Assembly: GCA_024276455.1 (NCBI GenBank)
Contig: JAJRXE010000099.1
Span: 1 to 25,174 of the forward strand
Length of the DNA stretch: 25,174 nt
Origin: Calditrichota bacterium
Lineage (GTDB): Bacteria > Calditrichota > Calditrichia > RBG-13-44-9
Reading direction: 5' to 3'
Position 1 is the stretch's first letter. The number at the start of each line of letters is the position of its first letter. This document shows positions 14,874-22,832 of this stretch, piece by piece. The notes under the pieces are model-generated. The model was given only the letters and a program-made list of their open reading frames with translations. It did no database searches and was not told the origin of the DNA. The position numbers and the translations under genes were made by a program.

Positions 14874-16025
14874 ATGGAAAATTCGGGACTTGTTATTGAA
14901 TGGTTAATCCTGATTTTAATTCTGGTGGCAATCGGAATTATTTATTTTTATATGAGAAAGTTTAAATCCACCAAATCCGATCAAAACCACTACTTAGAGG
15001 CACTGGAAGCGGTTGTTGACGGCGAATATCGTTTGGCCATTCAAAAATTTAAAGAGGCAGCCAGACAGGACAGCAACAACATTTTCGCTTACTTACGGTT
15101 GGGAGATTTACTCCGCGAACAAGGCATGGTGAACAACGCACTAAAACTTCATAAAGAATTGACCTTCCGTTCCAACCTGTCTCCGGAAATTTCCCGCAAA
15201 ATTAAATACAGCATTTTACTCGATTATGAAGCATTGGGAGATTTTGACCACGCTATTAGTGCTGCTAAAGAATTACTTGAATCCCCCACAAATGGGAAGA
15301 TAAAAGCGACCGCTTTAAAACTAATTTCCTTTTTAGAGAAGAAACAACTCTGGGAAGAAGCCTTAAAATACAGTCAGAAATATTTTAACTCCAGTAATAA
15401 ACATTTTCAAAGAAGGAATGCCTTATACCATGTATTCATTGGCCTCGAGCTAATGAAAGAAGACATAGGAAAAGACGCCCGGATCAAATTTAAAGAAGCC
15501 TTAAAAATAGATCCTGATTGCTCTGCTGCTTATTATTACCTGGGAATATCCTATTACAACGAAGAACGTTTGGAAGATGCTATTACCGAATGGAAAAAAC
15601 TGTGTGATAAAATTCCGTCCAAAGCGTATCTGGTATTTCCGTATCTGGAAAAAGCCTGGTTTGAACTCGGCCGATTTACTGAAGCGGAGAACTTATATTT
15701 AAGCATTTTGTCGCAGGACCCCAACAACACCGAAGCAGCGTTAGCATTATTAGAAATTTACAACAAGAAGGGCGATTACGAACGTACCCTGGATTTACTT
15801 TCCCAAATGACGGACAATCCTGACGACAGATTTCGCGTGTACGAAATTCAGGCACTCTTTAATAAGGGGCAATACAAATCAGCCGCCAGTAAAGCCATGG
15901 ACTTTTTCGAGGAAAAATATCCCATTGGTCAATTGAAATTTGTGTGTCAGGAATGCCAATATACCACTAACGAACCAGCATGGATTTGTCCCCAATGCAA
16001 AAGCATCGATTCATTCAATATATAG
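14874..16025 (+). CDS. lapB: LapB/YciM-like membrane-anchored TPR protein with rubredoxin-type zinc site
   Basis: Scaffold protein of 383 residues with the full LapB plan: one N-terminal membrane segment (about 8-27), then a row of tetratricopeptide repeats on the cytoplasmic side beginning YLEALEAVVDGEYRLAIQKF (41-60), and a C-terminal rubredoxin-like knuckle with Cys358, Cys361, Cys372 and Cys375. In Escherichia coli LapB binds FtsH and LpxC and limits lipopolysaccharide synthesis; whether it does so here is inferred. The zinc knuckle distinguishes it from generic TPR proteins. Its ribosome site is AAGGAGAG. It follows lapA by 16 bp, and its last bases overlap the SPOR gene in another frame. 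Confidence 0.88.
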   Translation: MENSGLVIEWLILILILVAIGIIYFYMRKFKSTKSDQNHYLEALEAVVDGEYRLAIQKFKEAARQDSNNIFAYLRLGDLLREQGMVNNALKLHKELTFRSNLSPEISRKIKYSILLDYEALGDFDHAISAAKELLESPTNGKIKATALKLISFLEKKQLWEEALKYSQKYFNSSNKHFQRRNALYHVFIGLELMKEDIGKDARIKFKEALKIDPDCSAAYYYLGISYYNEERLEDAITEWKKLCDKIPSKAYLVFPYLEKAWFELGRFTEAENLYLSILSQDPNNTEAALALLEIYNKKGDYERTLDLLSQMTDNPDDRFRVYEIQALFNKGQYKSAASKAMDFFEEKYPIGQLKFVCQECQYTTNEPAWICPQCKSIDSFNI

Positions 16026-16612
16026 TATTCGCGACAATTATTACCGTCGTTTCATTAAACGCTCAATCCGATTATTGGTACCGATTGTACCTGGACAATG
16101 ATTTTAATACCATCGAGCAACTGTTAAAGGAAAGAAAAATTTCCTCACCTCAATGGAATCGTTTTTTCAATTTGCTGTTCGAGGAAAACGGTGAAGATGC
16201 GCTGGTGGATTATGTTCAGTTGTTCAACGAAGCGAATGACGCCAAGCTAAAGAAGCTTCTTCTCGATAGAATCTCGCAATACTATTACGCGAAAGGTTTG
16301 TACACTACTGCGAAACGCTTGTACGATGATCCGAATTTCCGTGCTTACTTGTTTTCCTCCAAGCAAGATAAACAGTATTACGGCGTACAACTTGGCGCAT
16401 ATTCCACTTATCAGAATGCTCTGGCGAGCCAAAAGAAATTACCACAATCTCTAAAGAATATCCATATTCTTACGAAAAATATTAATGGGAAAACGTTATA
16501 TGTAATTGTTGCAGGGAAGTATTCCAATCAAGCTCAAGCAAAGAAGCTATTTCAACAGCTTAAGGATCAATTCAATATTCAAGGAATGATCATTTCTTTT
16601 CGGGGAGATTAA
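15995..16612 (+). CDS. Exported SPOR-domain protein
   Basis: A 205-residue protein with an N-terminal Sec signal peptide: basic start MQKHR, a hydrophobic core, and a probable cut after Asn-Ala-Gln near residue 24. The middle is helical and not recognised. The last 80 residues form a SPOR domain starting QYYGVQLGAYSTYQNALA and ending with ANAGKYSN-like and FNIQGMIIS strands; SPOR domains bind denuded peptidoglycan at division sites. ATG at 15995 is chosen for the clean signal peptide; an in-frame ATG at 15980 would add five residues. Neither has a ribosome site, and both lie inside the end of lapB, so translation is likely coupled. The Crp-type gene follows after 3 bp. Confidence 0.82.
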   Translation: MQKHRFIQYIVFATIITVVSLNAQSDYWYRLYLDNDFNTIEQLLKERKISSPQWNRFFNLLFEENGEDALVDYVQLFNEANDAKLKKLLLDRISQYYYAKGLYTTAKRLYDDPNFRAYLFSSKQDKQYYGVQLGAYSTYQNALASQKKLPQSLKNIHILTKNINGKTLYVIVAGKYSNQAQAKKLFQQLKDQFNIQGMIISFRGD

Positions 16613-16615
16613 CAT

Positions 16616-17296
16616 ATGGACATCCAAGTGTTTAAAAATATTCCTCTTTTTTCCGAGTTGAGTGACAAGGAATTAGAAAAGGTTGGTCAGGTTGCCTCCC
16701 GGCAAAGGTACCACAAAGACAACATTATCTTGATTGAGGAGGAAGTTGGGTCGACAATGTTTATTATTCTTTCTGGGAGAGTCAAAATCTCCCGCATCAG
16801 CGATGACGGTCGGGAAGTTATTCTCTCTATCTTAAGTGATGGAGACTTCTTTGGCGAGATGTCGTTGTTAGACGGTCAAACCCGCTCCGCGAATGTGACG
16901 GCGCTGGAAGAATCGGAGCTTTTAGTCATCCGTCGGGAAGATTTTTTGCAATTGCTGCGAGACTTTCCACAGATTGCTATAAACCTCTTGAAAGAATTAG
17001 CCCAGCGAATTCGCAAAAGCGACGAACACATCAAATCGCTTTCTTTACAGGATGCCACCGGTCGGGTTGCCAGCACCCTGTTGAGAATTGCAGAAGATTC
17101 TGGGGTTTTCCGGCGGGGGCAGGTTGAAATCATGGAATTACCTTTACAACAAGATTTGGCCAATATGGCGGGCACCAGTCGAGAAACCATTTCCCGAGTG
17201 ATCAAGTCACTTACCCGCCAGGGTTACCTGAAAAAGCAAGGCGGGAAGATTATTATCCTCGACTATGAAAAATTTAAATCCATTTTTTCCAAATAA
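16616..17296 (+). CDS. Crp/Fnr-family transcriptional regulator
   Basis: A 226-residue regulator with a cyclic-nucleotide-binding fold (about 5-120), a dimerisation helix (about 121-145) and a C-terminal winged helix (about 150-222). The phosphate cassette FFGEMSLLDGQTRSANV keeps Glu81, Arg90 and Ser91, which bind cyclic nucleotide in CRP, so a nucleotide ligand is plausible. The protein has no cysteine, which rules out an Fnr-type iron-sulphur cluster. The recognition helix SRETISRVIK (188-197) has the CRP-like Arg189, Glu190 and Arg194 that read GTGA half sites. ATG at 16616 is preceded by GGGGAG. It sits 3 bp after the SPOR gene and 18 bp before the histidine kinase. The palindrome at 10769-10784 is a candidate target. 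Confidence 0.93.
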   Translation: MDIQVFKNIPLFSELSDKELEKVGQVASRQRYHKDNIILIEEEVGSTMFIILSGRVKISRISDDGREVILSILSDGDFFGEMSLLDGQTRSANVTALEESELLVIRREDFLQLLRDFPQIAINLLKELAQRIRKSDEHIKSLSLQDATGRVASTLLRIAEDSGVFRRGQVEIMELPLQQDLANMAGTSRETISRVIKSLTRQGYLKKQGGKIIILDYEKFKSIFSK

Positions 17297-17314
17297 ATCC
17301 GAGGCAGTTTTTTC

Positions 17315-19345
17315 TTGAGCAAAATCTTTTTAATCAGCAATAGTAACCATCTTTTTCAATTCATTAAAGAGAGTGTCACCGAAATAAATTTCCAAGTAGA
17401 CCTTTTTCTTCCAGAGGAGTTAAACTTTCGCGACAAAGATATTTCCCAATACACGGTGGTTATCTTCGATGGTAACGCTCTGAAAAGCAGTCAAATGCCG
17501 GACCCTTCCGCAATTCTAAAACAAATTACGGAAACCCATCTCCCTCTTTTGGTCTTACTGCCGGATCAAAATTCCATTCTGCGTTCCTGGATCTCCAATA
17601 TTCCAACCGCCGATTACCTCTATTACCCTTTTGACAAAACTGATCTACAATTTCGACTAAACAAAATGCTTCAGAATCGCCAGGCAGAACAAACGGCGCC
17701 CCCTCCCCAACCCAACATCGACCGTTCTTTATCCAGGAATATTCAGGAATTATTGTCCGACCCCATCCATTTCAACTATGAGTTTTCCATTAAGTCTTTA
17801 CTTTACAATTTGTACAAAAATTTAGACCTGGACATTATTGCTTATTTTGAGCTCGAAAAGCAGGGACAGGTCCGAATAAAATTTTCTTACGGTAACATTT
17901 CGCTGCCTACCGGTTGGCGCATTCCCGTGCAACAATTTCCCATCTTTACAGAAGCGATTCAGCACCGTTCTCCTTTATTCTTTAAAAAATTGACCAAGAG
18001 CGATCCGATTTATCTTCAGATAAAATCGTATTTTAACCTGGATGTTAGCTCAGCTATGGTGTTACCAATCGTGGTGGCTCACCGTACGAAATCCCTTGTG
18101 GTCGTGTTTCAAAGTCACGGAAAATTTTTAACCTCCCAGAATTTTGATGTTGCTCGCGAATGGTCAGACGTCATAAGCAGCGTACTCTGCTTTCAGGAAA
18201 ATTTTGTTCCTGCCCTTTCCGGAAGCGAGGACCACAAATGGCGGACCTCCTTTCAATTCATCGATCATGTCATTAATCATCTGAACTTTGGAATTGTCAT
18301 CATTAATACCGACAAGGTAATCAAATATTTAAATCGACCGGCAGCCAATCTTTTAGCCATTGAACCGGAGGCGGCGCTGCAAAAAACGTTGCCGGAAGTC
18401 ATTGGCGAAGAAAACTGCCAAACAATCTTCGAATCCTTAGAACAAAAAGATGGGACCTTCGAGAGACCGGAATTGCGTCTGGAGAAGCCCAATGGAGACA
18501 GTATCCTGGTCAGCTTTACGATCACTAATTTCAAGGATCGGGGAAATCGACATGACGGCTACATTATTTCTCTGAACGACATTACCTACTCGAAAGAACT
18601 GCAGGAAGAGATGCGACGAATGGATCGGCTGGCTTCGCTGGGTGTGATGGCCAGCGGTATTGCCCACGAAATCCGCAATCCCCTGGCCGGAATTAAAGCG
18701 ATCGCCCAGACCTTTGAGGAAGAATTGGACCATGACGATCCCAAAGCAGAATTCGTCAAAAGAATCATTAAGCAGGTTAATCGGCTGGACAAACTACTCA
18801 AAACGCTCTTTTCTTACGCCAAACCCCAGAAACCCAATCGGCAGTTTATTTCCATTCAGCACATTATTCAGGATGTGATTCCCCTGCTCAAACAGAATCT
18901 CTACAAGAATCAGATTAAACTTACGCAAACCTTTGCTCCGGACTTACCGGATCTCTATATTGACGCGGGCCAAATTCAACAGGTAATTTTTAATTTACTG
19001 CTGAACAGTATTCAGGCCATCGAAGGGAAAGGCGAAATTCAGGTTCATGTTACCCCGGTAACACCTCAGTTGAAAAAATTCGAAAGGAAACCGTTTTTCC
19101 GGAAAATCACCGAAAACCCTTATTTACTGATCCATATTAGCGACACTGGAAAAGGAATTGAACCGGAAAATTTGCAGCAGATTTTTAACCCTTTTTTTAC
19201 CACCAAGACGTTTGGTACTGGCCTGGGACTCTCTATTGTGTACCAAATAGTCAAAGAAAACGATGGTATTATTTATTTTGAAAGCGAAGTCAATAAGGGC
19301 ACCGATTGCTATTTATTTCTTCCGGCTTTTGAACCTTCCAAATAA
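17315..19345 (+). CDS. Sensor histidine kinase: pseudo-receiver, GAF-like, PAS, HisKA, HATPase
   Basis: A soluble 676-residue histidine kinase. Residues 1-120 have a receiver-like fold pattern but are degenerate: the acidic pocket reads Ser-Asn-Ser (8-10), the usual Lys is Tyr104, and only Asp52 is kept. A GAF-like region (about 145-300), a PAS domain (about 315-430), a HisKA domain with His451 in HEIRNPLAG, and a complete ATPase domain follow (N box Asn564, G1 DTGKG at 610-614, G2 GTGLGLS at 634-640). No membrane segment is present. The start is TTG at 17315, supported by GAGG at 17301-17304; the next Met would remove half of the pseudo-receiver. It has no partner response regulator beside it. 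Its nearest neighbours are the Crp-type gene and an MqnA-like gene. Confidence 0.93.
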   Translation: MSKIFLISNSNHLFQFIKESVTEINFQVDLFLPEELNFRDKDISQYTVVIFDGNALKSSQMPDPSAILKQITETHLPLLVLLPDQNSILRSWISNIPTADYLYYPFDKTDLQFRLNKMLQNRQAEQTAPPPQPNIDRSLSRNIQELLSDPIHFNYEFSIKSLLYNLYKNLDLDIIAYFELEKQGQVRIKFSYGNISLPTGWRIPVQQFPIFTEAIQHRSPLFFKKLTKSDPIYLQIKSYFNLDVSSAMVLPIVVAHRTKSLVVVFQSHGKFLTSQNFDVAREWSDVISSVLCFQENFVPALSGSEDHKWRTSFQFIDHVINHLNFGIVIINTDKVIKYLNRPAANLLAIEPEAALQKTLPEVIGEENCQTIFESLEQKDGTFERPELRLEKPNGDSILVSFTITNFKDRGNRHDGYIISLNDITYSKELQEEMRRMDRLASLGVMASGIAHEIRNPLAGIKAIAQTFEEELDHDDPKAEFVKRIIKQVNRLDKLLKTLFSYAKPQKPNRQFISIQHIIQDVIPLLKQNLYKNQIKLTQTFAPDLPDLYIDAGQIQQVIFNLLLNSIQAIEGKGEIQVHVTPVTPQLKKFERKPFFRKITENPYLLIHISDTGKGIEPENLQQIFNPFFTTKTFGTGLGLSIVYQIVKENDGIIYFESEVNKGTDCYLFLPAFEPSK

Positions 19346-19359
19346 AATATTGAGAAATA

Positions 19360-20172
19360 ATGATGTTAAAATTTGGGATTACTAAAAACGATGTAATAAT
19401 TCAACCGCTGGTTTTTCATCTAAACCAACAAACGCTAAAACACGACTTACAAATTGAACTATTGTCTGCCCAGGACGTATTGTCCGGTTTACTATCTAAC
19501 CGTTTACAAGCCGGTTTCGTTACTCCCTTACAATATGCTCAAAGTCAGGACAAATTGGCCATTGTGCGCGATTTTGTGGTCGCCACTCCTCAATACGGAC
19601 GAAACTGTCTGCTATTTTTTCAGGAAGATTTACGAAACATTCACAAAGTCTATTTTCCCGGCAACATTGACTCTTCGTACGAACTTTTTCTGGCCAAACT
19701 TATTTTAGGGGAACATTTTGAAATCGATGCGGAGTGGGAAACCGTTTATCCCTTTCCCAAAATAGAAGAGGCATTGGAACAATTCCCGGTGCTTTTGTTA
19801 ACCGGGAGCGAGGCATTTCGTGGCATGGCTTTAGTCGAAAATTACATCGATCTGACCGAGGAATGGTCACTAAAAACCCAGAGTCCATTGGTGCATCGGC
19901 TGCTAACCATTCGACGCGATCTGGATGCCCTGGATTTGATTAAAACAATGCAACTGACAAGAGAATTGGGCCTTCGAAATCTAAAGAAAATTTCCCAGCA
20001 ACTTTCGGCTGAATACGATCTTCCCTGGGGAATATTCCACGATTTATTCAGTGGGAAATATCGATTTGCACCGGACGAATCGACCTGGGAAGCTCTCAAA
20101 GAAATTTTGCAATTTGTATTTTACTATGGGGAAACCGAATATTACCCGGAAATTCATTTTTTTGAAAAATAA
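19360..20172 (+). CDS. MqnA/MqnD-like protein (periplasmic-binding-protein fold)
   Basis: A 270-residue protein without a signal peptide that follows the MqnA plan. Shared pattern: LQAGFVTPLQYAQS (about 50-63), which sits where MqnA has its 'valiPv' strand; LLLTGSEAFRG (about 145-155) for 'alLiGd.Al'; and IDLTEEWSLKTQSPLVHRLLTIR (split about 163-185) for the 'DLG.eW...TglPfvfa' stretch. The C-terminal helical part (about 200-265) also fits. MqnA dehydrates chorismate in the futalosine route to menaquinone. The N-terminal motif usual in MqnA is not clear here and no other mqn gene is near, so it could be a ligand-binding relative rather than the enzyme. It follows the histidine kinase by 14 bp. 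Confidence 0.55.
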   Translation: MMLKFGITKNDVIIQPLVFHLNQQTLKHDLQIELLSAQDVLSGLLSNRLQAGFVTPLQYAQSQDKLAIVRDFVVATPQYGRNCLLFFQEDLRNIHKVYFPGNIDSSYELFLAKLILGEHFEIDAEWETVYPFPKIEEALEQFPVLLLTGSEAFRGMALVENYIDLTEEWSLKTQSPLVHRLLTIRRDLDALDLIKTMQLTRELGLRNLKKISQQLSAEYDLPWGIFHDLFSGKYRFAPDESTWEALKEILQFVFYYGETEYYPEIHFFEK

Positions 20173-20501
20173 AAGGTTTCTTTCTTTTGACAATAATCAC
20201 TTAGACCAAATTCAACGAAATTTTTCTTTAACAATCGGCCGTCTCCGCCCTTTGTCCGCTTCAGAAGCGATTTTACTTACACCTGAGTCATCCGAAATTG
20301 TTCCTTTGTAAAGATCCTACACAACCCTTCTTCTTTACAAAAGGGCGCATTTTCCAATCCATCTTAACTCCAATTTTGTAACCGCACCCACATCATACCG
20401 TATTGCATCAGATATACTCTTTCCCTGGAAAGTTCAATGGACTTCTGGGAATTGGCCTGCATTTTGCACTGATCAAATTACAAAAAATAAAGGAGCGCAT
20501 A
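20173..20501. other. 329-bp intergenic region upstream of the PorV-like gene
   Basis: It contains a long inverted repeat at 20303-20344, described separately, a TTGACA at 20187-20192 without a good -10, and a TATACT at 20413-20418 without a good -35. The ribosome site AGGAG at 20491-20495 belongs to the next gene. Reading frames that extend upstream of 20502 have no ribosome site or recognisable protein sequence. Confidence 0.6.
20303..20344. repeat. Inverted repeat TTTGTAAAG / CTTTACAAA with 19-base loop
   Basis: Nine-base perfect arms (20305-20313 and 20333-20341), extended by CC/GG across one unpaired A, enclose a 19-base loop. It lies about 130 bp after the MqnA-like gene and about 160 bp before the PorV-like gene. 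No T run follows, so a simple Rho-independent terminator is unlikely on the plus strand; an operator or mRNA-stabilising hairpin is possible. Confidence 0.5.
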
Positions 20502-21836
20502 ATGTCAGGAAGAACCTTCCCCTTACGACTAATCCCCGTAATCATTCTTCTTTTCTTACTCATAAATTCGCCACACCTTACTGCCCAGAATATTCAGGGA
20601 GCCAATTTTCTTAAATTAACCATTGGGAGCCGGGCACAGGCCATGGGGGGTGCTTTTACCGCCATCTCCAATGACATTAACGGTCTATATTACAATCCCG
20701 CCGGGGCGGCATTTACCTTTCAACCGGCTTTAATGTTTTATCACGCGCAATGGCTCGAAGACATCTCGGTAGAAAATGTTTCCTTTATTCTCCCTCTTCA
20801 CAAACGATTACGCATGACCGGTGGGTTCACCTTTCTCCACCTACCCAAGATCGATCGTTACGAAATCGATCCGGTCGGACAGAGCCCCATCCAGGACGGC
20901 AGCTTTCAGGTTTACGACATGGTTGCTCAAGTGGGTTTCAGCTATCGTTTGTCCTGGGATATCTCGCTCGGGGTCACCGGGAAATTTCTGCAGGAGCGTC
21001 TCGATCAGGTCAGTGCCCAGAGCTTCGCTTTCGATCTGGGAATTCTTTACCGCGCCCCAATTGATTTTTTGAGCATCGGATTTGCCGTTCAAAATCTGGG
21101 ACCGCAAATTCAATACGAATCGAGCAGGGAAAAATTGCCTTTAACTTACCGAGTCGGCATGGCTTATCAACTTCCCTACAATGCCGTTAGCATTTCAGTG
21201 GATGGGGTTAAATCTCTGGAAGAGGATTGGAAAATTTACCCGGGCATTGAACTGGATTTTTTGAACACCTTTTCTTTCCGCACTGGTTATCAAATCACCC
21301 AGAACTCTGCCGGTGAATACACCGTTGGGTTAGGTCTCAATTGGCGAGATAATTATTCTTTTAATTATGTATTTTCCCCTTACGGAATATTAGGCAATAC
21401 CCATCGGGCCGAATTAATCTTCAGATTTGGTAGTCCGGGAAGTTCCCGGCAGCATTCGCGGGAAAATCAAGTTATTTCCGATTTAAACCACACATCCGCT
21501 GCGCTCTCCACAACTTCTAATTACACCACGATTCGACCTCCCCTGGTGGTAAAAGCCGTTCAGAAAGGCAAACAGATAATTGTGGAATGGTCACGAGCCG
21601 AAGGAGCCGGGGTGAGCTACAATTTGTACGTGGAACTGCCTGAAAAGAAAAAGACTATTCGGGTTAACCAAAAACCGTTGCAGGAAACCCATTTTGTATT
21701 TACCCCCGAAGCGAAGGAGCTTAAAGCCTTTTTTTACGTTACCGCTCTGAAGGCCGGAAAGGAAAGTCAGAAATCGGCCGCGGCGTTTATTAAATTCTCA
21801 CAAAGCAAGGGAAAACCTCTTTCGTACCGAAAATAG
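20502..21836 (+). CDS. PorV/UPF0164-like outer-membrane barrel protein with C-terminal FN3-like domain
   Basis: A 444-residue exported protein. The signal peptide has a basic start (MSGRTFPLRL), a hydrophobic core and a cut near Thr-Ala-Gln (about residue 28). The mature N-terminus carries the PorV/UPF0164 signature: ANFLKLTIGSRAQAMGGAF then NDINGLYYNPAGAA. A series of amphipathic strands to about residue 320 fits a beta barrel. The last hundred residues (about 345-435, from VVKAVQKGKQIIVEWSRAEG) look like a fibronectin type III domain, unusual for PorV. In Bacteroidota PorV serves type IX secretion; here that role is only a possibility. The start is ATG at 20502, because AGGAG stands at 20491-20495; in-frame codons further upstream lack a ribosome site and hide the signal peptide. 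Confidence 0.85.
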   Translation: MSGRTFPLRLIPVIILLFLLINSPHLTAQNIQGANFLKLTIGSRAQAMGGAFTAISNDINGLYYNPAGAAFTFQPALMFYHAQWLEDISVENVSFILPLHKRLRMTGGFTFLHLPKIDRYEIDPVGQSPIQDGSFQVYDMVAQVGFSYRLSWDISLGVTGKFLQERLDQVSAQSFAFDLGILYRAPIDFLSIGFAVQNLGPQIQYESSREKLPLTYRVGMAYQLPYNAVSISVDGVKSLEEDWKIYPGIELDFLNTFSFRTGYQITQNSAGEYTVGLGLNWRDNYSFNYVFSPYGILGNTHRAELIFRFGSPGSSRQHSRENQVISDLNHTSAALSTTSNYTTIRPPLVVKAVQKGKQIIVEWSRAEGAGVSYNLYVELPEKKKTIRVNQKPLQETHFVFTPEAKELKAFFYVTALKAGKESQKSAAAFIKFSQSKGKPLSYRK

Positions 21837-22354
21837 AAGCCTAAATGTTTTTCTAAGTATTCGAAGCTGCTGAATTTCATTTTTCCAGTGGTTTGGGTGC
21901 CTTTTTTCCATGTTTGCCCTGTTTCTGCTAACCATAATGGGTAAAAGAAAAAACGGGCAACTCAAGCAGGAACCGTACATGCTGACCAACGAAAGCCTTT
22001 GAGCCAGGAATATATTTCCCAATTTTTCAGATTTAACGAATTCACCCGGCCGGAAAATCCTTCTCTTTTTCACCCGGCGTTAACAAAACAAATACTTTCA
22101 ATTTCCGGGTATTCGAAGATAGTGAACAGCTAAAAGCAACCTATTAAATACCTTTCCTGTTCGGAGATTCACAAAAATCCGTTTCTCATTTTCATTAATT
22201 TAGTATTCTCAAGTTCTTAATAAACAAACCGATAATAGTGATAATTTTTGAAATGACACAAGATTGATTCGCCCGTTAAAACAGAAAAATTTGTTTATTT
22301 TTTGAAAGAATGACGTTATATTAAACACCTAAATTTTACCAAATAGGAGGTCAG
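21837..22354. other. 518-bp intergenic region before the membrane receiver gene
   Basis: No convincing gene. It holds an imperfect hairpin (GCCC-GTTT at 21916-21924 with AAAC-GGGC at 21951-21958), an inverted repeat pairing GG-CTCAA near 21956-21965 with TTGAGCC near 22000, two copies of GTATTCGAAG followed after four bases by TGAA (21857 and 22109), and two copies of CACCCGGC (22043 and 22071). A weak CRP-like half match, TGTTC-N6-TCACA, lies at 22158-22173. The last 40 bases are AT-rich and contain a possible -10 (TATATT, 22317-22322). Confidence 0.55.
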
Positions 22355-22831
22355 ATGAGCAAATTAGGCAGGGTTCTGGTTGTTGATGACGAAGAAAATA
22401 TTAGGGAAGTTCTTTCTAATTATTTATCGACTATGAACTATGAGGTAGTAACGGCTACGGATGGTCAAGATGCTCTAAACAAATACAAAAAAGGGGAATT
22501 TGACCTGATCATTTCTGACCTTTTAATGCCCAACATCGATGGGCTTGAACTTTTAAGAAGAATCAGGTCGATTGACAATGATGTAATTTTTTTGATGATT
22601 ACCGGATATCCTTCCATTGAGACGGCCGTGGAAGCAATCAAAAAAGGAGCGTACGATTATATTACCAAACCGTTTCACATGGAAGATGTAAAGCTCCGGA
22701 TTGAGCGGGCTTTTGAGAAAAAATCTTTACGAGAGAAGTTGAAAACCGTGCAAGGATTTGCCTGGGCGCTCCTATTTTCCATTCCTTTATGGTTGATCCT
22801 GGGCATCATTCTCGCCGCCATTTTAAAATAA
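22355..22831 (+). CDS. Response-regulator receiver with C-terminal membrane anchor
   Basis: A 158-residue protein. Residues 5-122 form a complete receiver: Asp11-Asp12, phosphoacceptor Asp55 (LIISDLLMPN), Thr83 and Lys105. A charged helix (about 108-130) follows, and then a hydrophobic stretch AWALLFSIPLWLILG plus IILAAIL (about 136-157) that should insert in the membrane, as one long helix or a tight hairpin. There is no DNA-binding or enzymatic output. It may be a membrane-tethered phosphate acceptor or a docking module for a membrane partner. It stands alone on the plus strand after a long intergenic region, with a strong AGGAGG ribosome site. Its stop is one base from the stop of the convergent purine nucleoside phosphorylase gene. 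Confidence 0.9.
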   Translation: MSKLGRVLVVDDEENIREVLSNYLSTMNYEVVTATDGQDALNKYKKGEFDLIISDLLMPNIDGLELLRRIRSIDNDVIFLMITGYPSIETAVEAIKKGAYDYITKPFHMEDVKLRIERAFEKKSLREKLKTVQGFAWALLFSIPLWLILGIILAAILK

Positions 22832-22832
22832 T

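Noticed and set aside
16616..17296. Fnr-type oxygen sensor
   Set aside because: The protein has no cysteine at all, so it cannot hold the iron-sulphur cluster of Fnr.
21960..22010. Group II intron domain V remnant on the minus strand (ATGTACGGTTC)
   Set aside because: Only the 3' arm matches; the pairing GAGCCGTA arm and the GAAA loop are absent, and no reverse transcriptase is near.
21950..22012. Cyclic di-GMP (GEMM-I) riboswitch, suggested by GGGCAA and GAAAGCC
   Set aside because: The conserved GACGCAAAGCC core, tetraloop hairpin and receptor are not present, and the next gene starts over 340 bp downstream.
21798..22073. Minus-strand 91-codon frame overlapping the end of the PorV-like gene
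   Set aside because: GTG start without a ribosome site, overlaps a solid gene on the other strand, and resembles no family I know.
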